Shown here piece after piece: positions 52,751 to 59,794 of a stretch of 64,000 nt of DNA. How positions within the stretch are numbered: position 1 is the stretch's first letter; every line of letters starts with the position of its first letter. The notes under the pieces are model-generated. The model ran no database searches. It was given only the letters and a program-made list of their open reading frames with translations, and was not told where the DNA came from. Source of the stretch: Verrucomicrobiota bacterium (lineage in GTDB: Bacteria > Verrucomicrobiota > Verrucomicrobiia > Verrucomicrobiales > Akkermansiaceae); NCBI GenBank assembly GCA_017301995.1, contig JAFLEH010000011.1, forward strand, positions 62,001 through 126,000, in the 5' to 3' direction. The position numbers and the translations under genes are program-made.

Positions 52751-52799
52751 GCGGACTGAAGTCCGCGCTCCGTTAGACGCCGACTGGAGTCGGCGCTCC
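52751..52799. repeat. Tandem pair of 21-bp hairpin elements
   Basis: Unit 1 (52751-52771) is GCGGACTGAAGTCCGC plus GCTCC; unit 2 (52779-52799) is GCCGACTGGAGTCGGC plus GCTCC. The two differ at paired stem positions in a way that preserves base pairing, and once in the loop. Unit 1 is identical to the copy inside ileS. Confidence 0.85.
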
Positions 52800-52879
52800 T
52801 TACACTTGATCTCCGATCCACCATCGCGGTGAATCTATCGGCCGCGGCGAGCCTGAAATGCCGGCGCGAGACACGCCGG

Positions 52880-53785
52880 TCACTCCGCGGTCGGAAGGCC
52901 TAGCAGATCCAGCAACCGCTGGAGGTCGTCGTTGCCGTAATACTCGATCTCGATTCGGCCTTTTTTGGGGGAATGCTGGATGGCGACGTGGGTGGCCAGA
53001 TGGGTGCGCAGGCGGTTGGTGACGGCGCGGATGTGGATGTCCGGCTCGCGGGTTTGGCCGGGTTTCCGGTTTTCATCCGCGGCGGAAGCATCATTGGCCA
53101 GGGACTGCACGAGTTTTTCCGTGGCTCGGACGGTTAGCTGGCGGCGGACGACCTGGTCGCAGGCGAGGAGTTGGGTGTCCTGGTCCTTGAGGGATAGAAT
53201 GACCTTGGCATGGCCGACCGAAAGCGCCTTGCGGGCGACCTGGAGCTGCACATCCGGATGGAGATCCAGCAAGCGCATCGAGTTCGCCACGCTGGCGCGG
53301 TTCTTTCCGACGCGGGCGGCGATTTCCTCCTGCTTGAGCGCGTATTCCTTGGCGAGCCGCACGTAGCCCGCGGCTTCTTCCATCGGGTTCAGGTCCTCGC
53401 GCTGGATGTTCTCGATCAACGCCATTTCCAACACATCGCGGTCGGAGGCCTCACGCTCGATGACCGGGACGGTTTCGAGTCCCAACTTTTGCGAGGCCCG
53501 CCAGCGGCGCTCTCCTGCGATGAGTTCGAGCTTGCCGTCCACCGGCCGCACGATCAGCGGCTGGATGATGCCGTGCTGGCGGATGGACTCCACCAAATCA
53601 TCCAACGGAGCCTCGAAAAATTGGGTTCGCGGCTGGAGCGGACTGGGCACGACCTGGGCCAGGGGCACATCGCGCACGCGTTTGAGATCCTCCGCCGACA
53701 CGACACCCTCTGTGGGTGTCGCGACGGTCGAGCGTTTGATGAGGGCTCCGAGTCCCTTGCCGAGTGCTTGTGCTGGTTTGGCCAT
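52880..53785 (-). CDS. parB: Chromosome partitioning protein ParB
   Basis: A 301-residue protein: short basic N-terminus (KGLGALIKR), ParB nuclease-like/CTPase domain with VVPSPLQPRTQFFEAPLDDL, ESIRQHGIIQPLIVRP and GERRWRASQKLGL, then the helix-turn-helix (KQEEIAARVGKNRASVANSM) and a C-terminal dimer part ending IEIEYYGNDDLQRLLDLLG. ParB binds parS sites and spreads to segregate the origin. No parA gene lies beside it; a divergent gene is upstream. No complete parS (TGTTTCACGTGAAACA) was found in the window. Start ATG at 53785 (MAKPAQALGKGL) fits the family. Confidence 0.94.
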   Translation of the reverse strand: MAKPAQALGKGLGALIKRSTVATPTEGVVSAEDLKRVRDVPLAQVVPSPLQPRTQFFEAPLDDLVESIRQHGIIQPLIVRPVDGKLELIAGERRWRASQKLGLETVPVIEREASDRDVLEMALIENIQREDLNPMEEAAGYVRLAKEYALKQEEIAARVGKNRASVANSMRLLDLHPDVQLQVARKALSVGHAKVILSLKDQDTQLLACDQVVRRQLTVRATEKLVQSLANDASAADENRKPGQTREPDIHIRAVTNRLRTHLATHVAIQHSPKKGRIEIEYYGNDDLQRLLDLLGLPTAE

Positions 53786-53879
53786 GACGGGGGAGGCGAG
53801 CTTTGCCATGACCAAGGAAAAAATCAACGCGGAATTTCCGGGACTTGACGAAACCCGGCGACGGGAGCATGGATGGGGC

Positions 53880-54542
53880 GTGCAGACGATCCTTTTCAAA
53901 CGAGTGCTGGGGTGCTTGCTGGCGGCGGCGGGTTTCGCTTCGGCGCAGGGTGCCGGCGACGCGCCCCTCGCTCCGAACGCGCAGGCCCAGGCGGCAAACG
54001 CTCCGCCCCAAGTGGTGGCGTCCGCGGTGGCGGCTGTCGAAAAACTCGGCATGGATGTGACCAAGGGCGACTTCAAGATCGCCATCGACCGCATGAATCC
54101 GGAATGGATGGCACGCCTCGCCAAACAGACGCCGGGCGGCAGAGAGGCGATCCAAAAGCAGATCGAAGGCGCGGCAAAGCGCCTCGCACAGGAGGGTGTG
54201 AGCATCGTGTCATCGGTACCGATGGGCCAGCCCCGGACCTTCGAAGTGAGCCCCGGAAAACGGTTGGAAAAGGTCAACGGTCAGGATGTGGAGGTGCTGG
54301 TGTTCACCAAGTGGATGGTGCTGGTGCCCACTCTGACAAAATACCGGATGCTCCTGAAGGGCGATCCCAAGCCGGTTTTCATCGAAAAAATCGGATTCCA
54401 GGTCGCAGTGGCGGACAATGGCAAGGACAACTGGACTTTTATCGATGGCTCGAACCTAACGGTCTCGGCGCTCCGCCGGGTCTATCCGACCTTGCCCAAG
54501 GACATGCGGCTGCCGCCGATCGAGGAGCGCCAGGCGAAATGA
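53880..54542 (+). CDS. Exported protein of unknown function
   Basis: A 220-residue protein. The GTG at 53880 gives a normal signal peptide (VQTILFKRVLGCLLAAAGFASAQG), while the ATG at 53808 would add 24 charged residues before it, so GTG is preferred. The mature part has a helical first half (VVASAVAAVEKLGMDVTKGDF, IDRMNPEWMARLAKQTPGGR) and a beta-rich second half (QDVEVLVFTKWMVLVPTL, KPVFIEKIGFQVAVADNGKDNWTFIDGSNL in parts). The arrangement is that of a periplasmic ligand or chaperone-like protein, not recognised further. Confidence 0.7.
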   Translation: MQTILFKRVLGCLLAAAGFASAQGAGDAPLAPNAQAQAANAPPQVVASAVAAVEKLGMDVTKGDFKIAIDRMNPEWMARLAKQTPGGREAIQKQIEGAAKRLAQEGVSIVSSVPMGQPRTFEVSPGKRLEKVNGQDVEVLVFTKWMVLVPTLTKYRMLLKGDPKPVFIEKIGFQVAVADNGKDNWTFIDGSNLTVSALRRVYPTLPKDMRLPPIEERQAK

Positions 54543-54572
54543 TGGCTCAAACTGATAGCTAACCGACAAGAC

Positions 54573-55133
54573 ATGGCATCGAGGAAACCGTTGGACGACG
54601 AGAGGGAAACCCACCGCAAGCTGCTCAAATTCTGGAAGCGCGGGCAAAGCGAATACTGCGAGGTCAGAGACTCGGGCATTCACGGGCGAGGGGTCTATGC
54701 AACCTGTTTTATACCGAAAGAGACCCCGATCATCGAGTATTTCGGCGAGCGGATCGACAAAAAGGAAAGCGAGCGCCGCGGGGTCCGGCAGCAGGAAAAG
54801 GCGAACCAAACCGGCGATGCCGCGGTTTATATTTTCACGCTATCGAAGAATTTCGACATCGATGGCGATTTCCCATGGAACACCGCGCGTCTGATCAACC
54901 ACTCCTGCAATCCGAATTGCGAGGCGTGGATCGTGGGGCGCAAGATCATGATCCACGCGCTGCGCGATATCCAGTCGGGCGAGGAACTTACGTTCGATTA
55001 TGGTTTCGATGTGGATTGTTATGAAGACCATCCTTGCCGCTGCGGGGCGCCGAATTGCATCGGCTACATCGTTTCCCGCGAGCAGTGGTCGGATCTCGAG
55101 AAACGGCTGGAGGCCCGGAACAAATCCCGATGA
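54573..55133 (+). CDS. SET-domain protein lysine methyltransferase-like
   Basis: A 186-residue protein with a complete SET domain: EVRDSGIHGRGVYATCFIP (residues about 30-48), INHSCNPNCEAWIVG (108-122) and GEELTFDYGF (137-146), followed by a post-SET Cys cluster CRCGAPNCIGYI (C155, C157, C162) that would bind zinc together with a Cys of the NHSCNPNC motif. The N-terminus is basic and has no signal peptide, so it acts inside the cell. Eukaryote-like SET proteins occur in some bacteria, where they modify chromatin-like or ribosomal proteins; the target is unknown. An alkyltransferase gene overlaps its end. Confidence 0.9.
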   Translation: MASRKPLDDERETHRKLLKFWKRGQSEYCEVRDSGIHGRGVYATCFIPKETPIIEYFGERIDKKESERRGVRQQEKANQTGDAAVYIFTLSKNFDIDGDFPWNTARLINHSCNPNCEAWIVGRKIMIHALRDIQSGEELTFDYGFDVDCYEDHPCRCGAPNCIGYIVSREQWSDLEKRLEARNKSR

Positions 55134-55453
55134 GCGCGGACCGCAAGCCCACCGATTTCGAAATGGCGGTCTATCAGGCGACGCGCGGGGTCCCCGCGGG
55201 CAAGGTGACGAGCTACGGACGCCTCGCGGCAACGCTCGGGCGGGGAACAGCCCGGGCGGTCGGCAGCGCGTTGGCCCGCAATCCGTTCGCTCCCGAGGTT
55301 CCGTGCCATCGCGTGGTTCGGGCCGATGGCGCCCTTGGCGGTTTCAACGGAGCCACCGAAGGCCCGGAATTGGCGCGGAAACGCCGCATGCTTGAACAAG
55401 AGGGCGTCCGTTTCGATGCAGCCGGCCGGGTGCGGCCGGAGACGATGGTTTGA
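55130..55453 (+). CDS. Methylated-DNA--cysteine methyltransferase-type protein
   Basis: A 107-residue protein consisting of the DNA-binding, active-site half of O6-alkylguanine transferases: FEMAVYQATRGVPAGKVTSYGRLA, the Arg finger region GRGTARAVGSALARNP, and the PCHR motif with Cys59 (EVPCHRVVRADGALGGFNG in parts). The N-terminal half found in Ogt or Ada is missing, as in small alkyltransferase-like or MGMT proteins. Because the Cys is present, it could repair alkylated guanine in a single turnover. It starts inside the stop of the SET gene (ATGA). Confidence 0.9.
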   Translation: MSADRKPTDFEMAVYQATRGVPAGKVTSYGRLAATLGRGTARAVGSALARNPFAPEVPCHRVVRADGALGGFNGATEGPELARKRRMLEQEGVRFDAAGRVRPETMV

Positions 55454-55531
55454 AATCGGCTTCTTCCGAAAATCATCGGGCCGCTCGGAAAGAACCGCCG
55501 CATCCGGACCGTTTACCAACCCCTACCCACC

Positions 55532-56902
55532 ATGAACCTGACCAACTCCAAATTGTCCGGCCGCCGCGATTTCCTCAAACTCGCCGGTGGAACCGCCGCC
55601 GCCATCGGATTTCCGACCATCATTCCCGCCAGAGTGTTAGGTGCCGACGCGCCTTCGAAGAAGATCACCGTGGGCTGCATCGGCGTGGGCTGGCAGGGCG
55701 GCTCGAATCTGGGCGGATTCCTCGGTTTGGGTGATTGTCAGGTGGTCGCGATCTGCGATGTGGATGACGGCCATCTCAACGGCGCCGTCGGCGAGGTCAA
55801 CAAGCGTTACGGCAATCAGGACTGCAAGGCTTACAAGGACTTCCGCGAGCTGATCGCGCGCAAGGACATCGACGCGGTTTGCATTTCCACGCCGGACCAT
55901 TGGCACGCCATTCCCGCCATTTGCGCCGCCGAAGCGGGCAAGGATATTTTTTGTGAAAAACCGCTTTCGCACACGCTCGCCGAGGGGATCGCGATGGTCC
56001 GGGCGGTGAAGAAGAACCAACGGATCTGGCAAACCGGATCATGGCAGCGCAGCCAGGCGACTTTCCGCTGGGCCGCCGAGTTGGTGCAAAACGGCTATCT
56101 GGGCAAGGTGACGCGTGTGGAGGTGGGACTGCCATCCGGACATGCCGATTTCGCCGGGTCGGGCAATGGAAAGCCGGATGGAACGCCGCCCCCGGGAGTG
56201 GACTATGAAATGTGGACCGGTCCGGCCAGGATGATGCCGTTCAATCCCAGCCGCTTCCACAAAAACTGGCGCTGGAATTACAACTACGGCGGCGGCCAGT
56301 TGATGGACTGGATCGGCCACCACTGCGACATCGCCCACTGGGGTCTCGTCAATCCGGAGTTCGGTTGTGGTCCGGACGACGCCGTGGGGCCGTTGGAAGT
56401 GTCCGCCACCGCCGAGTTTCCGGCCAAGGACGCGGTCTGGAACACCGCCACGAAATACCGCGTGGAATGCAAGTATCCCAACAATATCGAAATGGTGATC
56501 GCCGGCGGATACGGAGAGATCGCCGGTGGCGCGAAATGGATCGGTCCTAACGGCTGGATCAGCGTGGACCGCGGACGGTTCACCGCATCCAATGTCGATT
56601 GGATCCGCGAGGTGCAGGCGCTGGAGAAAAAAGACGGACTCAAGATCGCGCTCTACAAGAGCCCCGGCCACGTACGGGAATTCCTCGATTCGATCAAATC
56701 CCGCAAGCGCACGCTCACCCCGGTGGAGATCGCCCACCGCTCGCAAACGCCAGGACACCTCGGGAACATCGCCGCTCTAACCGGACGCAAGCTGAAATGG
56801 GACGCCGCCAAGGAGGAGATCGTAGGAGACGCGGCGGCAACCGCCCTCATGAGTTCGCCGGTCCGTGCCCCGTGGTCCGACCGGAAACACTGGACGAAGT
56901 GA
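55532..56902 (+). CDS. Tat-exported Gfo/Idh/MocA-family oxidoreductase
   Basis: A 456-residue protein with a Tat signal (SGRRDFLKLAGGTAAAIGF, twin Arg at 11-12). The N-terminal Rossmann fold has VGCIGVGWQGGSN and VVAICDVD; the catalytic region includes CEKPLSHTLAEG and WNYNYGGGQLMDWIGHHCDIAHWGL. NAD(P) is carried into the periplasm folded. Exported members of this family are numerous in Verrucomicrobiota; some oxidise glycoside 3-hydroxyls. A partner for the DUF1080 and lactonase proteins is possible, though the genes are far apart. Confidence 0.92.
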   Translation: MNLTNSKLSGRRDFLKLAGGTAAAIGFPTIIPARVLGADAPSKKITVGCIGVGWQGGSNLGGFLGLGDCQVVAICDVDDGHLNGAVGEVNKRYGNQDCKAYKDFRELIARKDIDAVCISTPDHWHAIPAICAAEAGKDIFCEKPLSHTLAEGIAMVRAVKKNQRIWQTGSWQRSQATFRWAAELVQNGYLGKVTRVEVGLPSGHADFAGSGNGKPDGTPPPGVDYEMWTGPARMMPFNPSRFHKNWRWNYNYGGGQLMDWIGHHCDIAHWGLVNPEFGCGPDDAVGPLEVSATAEFPAKDAVWNTATKYRVECKYPNNIEMVIAGGYGEIAGGAKWIGPNGWISVDRGRFTASNVDWIREVQALEKKDGLKIALYKSPGHVREFLDSIKSRKRTLTPVEIAHRSQTPGHLGNIAALTGRKLKWDAAKEEIVGDAAATALMSSPVRAPWSDRKHWTK

Positions 56903-56939
56903 CGTTAGGGACTGTGGGAAGGCAAGCCCGGCCCACAAC

Positions 56940-59585
56940 CTACGGCTGAAACGGCGGGCGGATGGTGACATCGCGCCTGCGGGCCTCGGGTGTTACGGTT
57001 AGACGCGTGATCCGGCCGCCCTTCACCTCGCACTCCACGGTGGTGCGTTTCGGAGCGTGGAGCTTGAACTTCACATCCCACTCCTTCGGCCAGGCGGGAA
57101 GCAGATGGATGCGGTCGCCGTCGCATTGCATCAGCATTGCCTGGGTGGTCTTCATCAGCACCCCGCCGTGGTCCTGGTCGGGGATCCAGTCGTAGTTCGG
57201 CCCCCAGAAAGCGGGGAATCGCGAGCCCTTGTCGGTAGTCCGGGAGCGCGCGACGATCGACTGCCGTGCCTCGTCGGTTAGTCCGAGATAGGCCATGAAG
57301 ATGTCATCCTGCCGCCAGCCGGAATTTCCCCGGTCCCAGCGGTGTTTCAGGGCGTTGACGCCGAGTTCCCGGTTGTCCTTTTCGAACGAGCACCGGCGGA
57401 AGGGAAACACCGCGTAGAGTTCCGGATTCTCGCAGTTGGATTTCGCGGCGAATCTGGTGGCGGGAGCGAGCGCCTTGCCATCGGGAGTGTCGCGCACCGG
57501 AAGCGGGGCGAGCTTGGCGGCGAAGGTCTTCCAGTAGGCGCGCTTGTCGGCGGGGACCGCACCTTCCGGCAGGTCCAACAATTTGGCGGTGATCGCCTGA
57601 AGCCCGGCGAGTTCGGGCATCGGATTGGTGCAGTCCCACCACGTCTCACAGGCTTGCGAAGGATGCATGACGAGTTGGCCATCCGCGCCGGTTTTGTAGT
57701 AGCTGTCGAAAAACCGGATCACCGCATCGGCGGCGGGGATGATCCGCTTTTCCAAAAGCGCCTTGTCGCCGGTGTGTTCGTAGGCCTCGATCATCATCCA
57801 AACGAGTTCCGGCCCCGCCACCCACTCCCACTTGTGCCAGCCGGATTCCTGCAACGGATCCTTGCGTTTCTCCACCGGCGTCCAGCCGTAGGTCTCGTTG
57901 AACACATCGCCCCAGAAATGGATGCACTCGGCGAAATAGGCGGCGTTTTCAATGCCGAAATATCCCTTCGTCCGATAGATGTTGAGCGGCAGGATGCGGT
58001 CGGCATACATCCGGAAGAGCGGTTCGAGAAACTCGGTGTCGCCATTGGCGCAGGCGCTCAGATAGGGCAGACGGGTGTTCTGCCACCAATAACCCGGCCC
58101 CCACTTGCGGTAGTCGGCGTCGCCCGGCCCTCCGGGGTAGGGCACGGTGAAAATCGAACCGTTGAACTTGATCGGATAGGCACCGCGGCCCGCGCACGCG
58201 GTCACAAACCGCTGCAACGCGAACATCTGGCTGAGATAACTGGCGTCGTCCATCGCCGGGCCGCCCTTGCCGGTAGCGATCACCTCTTTGCCATCGACGC
58301 TCACCCGCCATCCGCTGGCGGACGCGAGGACGATCACCTTCGACCACCGGCCCGCCGGAAGAACGTCCTTCGCGAAGAACTGCTCGGAACCAATGATCAG
58401 GCGGAGCTGGTTTCCGGGTTGCAGATCCAACAGATAGCCGTCCGATCCGCCGGGCGTGATCTTGTCGAAGATGCGTCCGGTCGCGCCGGGATTGGGCTTC
58501 ACTTCGGCGGTTAGGGAAAACTCGGCGCCAGGATCACCGGATTCCGAAACGCCGCGTATTTCGCCGGCGAGTTTGTTTCCGCCGCCCTGATCCACGCCGG
58601 TGCGGAGCTTGTGATTGTTAGCCGGAGCGGCCGCGGGCGGAGTGTTGGACTTAGCCTGGATCCAACTCCGGTTCCAGAAAACATGCCACCATTGGCGGTG
58701 CGCATCCAGGCGGGCCGCAAAGTCGATGGCGTCGGTGGATGTGACCTGCCCGTCGATTTTCGCGAGCCATTGCTCTGGGGTCGCCGGATGGAGAGTGAGG
58801 ACGTGGATGTCGAACCGATGGGCGGTGCCACTCCCCGATCGGAGTGTTAGGTCGTCGGCGCGCTCGGGCCGGGTGGCGGTGACGACCGCGCCGAAAGTGC
58901 GGTGCAGCAATGGATCCTCGCGTTCGAAGCCGGTCACGCCCTGGATGCGCGCGTGGGCCGACGGTCCCACCGATTTGATGTTGTGATGATACCAACCGAT
59001 CCGGTCCTTTTGGTTGGATAGGAAAACGTCGGGTTCGACCACGGTGGGAGCGGCCTCGCCAGCCGGGGCTTTGTTCATCACGTCGCTGCATTCGATGCTG
59101 GCGAGCGTCTCCCGTTTTGTCCGCCATGGTTCGAGGACGGCGGTGGCCTTGGTGGGTTTGTTGGAGACTGCTTCGACGTGGATCACCGGACGGTTGGCAT
59201 CCGCCCAAAGTCGGAGCACGGTTCCATCGCCATAGCTGACTTTCATCATGCCTTCCGCCAAGGCCAATTCCTGTTTGAACGGGGAAACCGGTGGTGCCGG
59301 ATCGAGTTTCACCCGGACCTTGCCGAGTTTGACCAACCGGGCGTTGTCGTCCCAGGCGTCGGTCTTTCCGATGTAGAAACACAAATCCCCGGAAGGCTCG
59401 ATCCAGGCGTTTAGCGAGATGTCGCCGTTGCCCAGCGGCATCGACCCGTGACAGTCCTTGCTCGGAGAGTCCCAGGTTAGATGATAGCCCGTCACCGGGG
59501 AAGGCTCCGCGGCGGACGCCACCGGAAACGAGGCAAGGAGCACAAGCGAAAGGAGGGAACGACGGGCTGTCGGGATCATGCGCAT
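56940..59585 (-). CDS. Exported DUF5703-type glycoside hydrolase with inserted LamG-like domain
   Basis: An 881-residue protein with a signal peptide. The first 300 residues (TWDSPSKDCHGSMPLGNGDISLNAWIEP in parts, FYIGKTDAWDD) match the DUF5703/GH95-like N-terminal domain. About residues 325-450 (EFSLTAEVKPNPGATGRIFD, GYLLDLQPGNQLRLIIGS, WSKVIVLASASGWRVSVDG) form a concanavalin-like domain set into the middle; an (alpha/alpha)6 barrel follows (NGSIFTVPYPGGPGDADYRKWG, GPELVWMMIEAYEHTGDKALL in parts), then a small beta domain. Substrate unknown. Transcribed divergently from the DUF5107 gene. Confidence 0.78.
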   Translation of the reverse strand: MRMIPTARRSLLSLVLLASFPVASAAEPSPVTGYHLTWDSPSKDCHGSMPLGNGDISLNAWIEPSGDLCFYIGKTDAWDDNARLVKLGKVRVKLDPAPPVSPFKQELALAEGMMKVSYGDGTVLRLWADANRPVIHVEAVSNKPTKATAVLEPWRTKRETLASIECSDVMNKAPAGEAAPTVVEPDVFLSNQKDRIGWYHHNIKSVGPSAHARIQGVTGFEREDPLLHRTFGAVVTATRPERADDLTLRSGSGTAHRFDIHVLTLHPATPEQWLAKIDGQVTSTDAIDFAARLDAHRQWWHVFWNRSWIQAKSNTPPAAAPANNHKLRTGVDQGGGNKLAGEIRGVSESGDPGAEFSLTAEVKPNPGATGRIFDKITPGGSDGYLLDLQPGNQLRLIIGSEQFFAKDVLPAGRWSKVIVLASASGWRVSVDGKEVIATGKGGPAMDDASYLSQMFALQRFVTACAGRGAYPIKFNGSIFTVPYPGGPGDADYRKWGPGYWWQNTRLPYLSACANGDTEFLEPLFRMYADRILPLNIYRTKGYFGIENAAYFAECIHFWGDVFNETYGWTPVEKRKDPLQESGWHKWEWVAGPELVWMMIEAYEHTGDKALLEKRIIPAADAVIRFFDSYYKTGADGQLVMHPSQACETWWDCTNPMPELAGLQAITAKLLDLPEGAVPADKRAYWKTFAAKLAPLPVRDTPDGKALAPATRFAAKSNCENPELYAVFPFRRCSFEKDNRELGVNALKHRWDRGNSGWRQDDIFMAYLGLTDEARQSIVARSRTTDKGSRFPAFWGPNYDWIPDQDHGGVLMKTTQAMLMQCDGDRIHLLPAWPKEWDVKFKLHAPKRTTVECEVKGGRITRLTVTPEARRRDVTIRPPFQP

Positions 59586-59794
59586 GGTTACGGGATGCGG
59601 GGTTGGAAATTTTCAAACCGGACGGACACAGCATAGACGCAGGCACCCGGCCCCGCCTATATCCGAATTCGCCGAAATTGTGTCTTTTCCGGGTGTTTTC
59701 CGAACTCGGGGGGGAAGCTGTGATCAACGGGTTGCGTGAAAGAGACCGGCGCGCGCGGATCGTTTAAGAGCGGTCGTCCGATCATTTGTCATCC

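Larger units (their letters stand above)
52343..52879. other. Intergenic repeat cluster between hflKC and parB
   Basis: No gene is seen in 537 bases. It contains GCGTCCCAACGGGACG twice (52504-52519, 52574-52589), the hairpin CCCACGG-TGCCAA-CCGTGGG (52531-52550), a tandem TGTTATTGGTTATT pair (about 52616-52647), AACTTCGCGTCTTCGCGG (52694-52711) and two hairpin units at 52751-52799. Several of these words are common dispersed repeats in environmental bacteria. Confidence 0.7.

Noticed and set aside
52343..54000. parS site near parB
   Set aside because: No match or near match to TGTTTCACGTGAAACA was found here or elsewhere in the window.
52880..54277. ParB with a long N-terminal extension
   Set aside because: The extension overlaps the start of the divergent exported protein gene and lacks ParB similarity; the family start lies at 53785.
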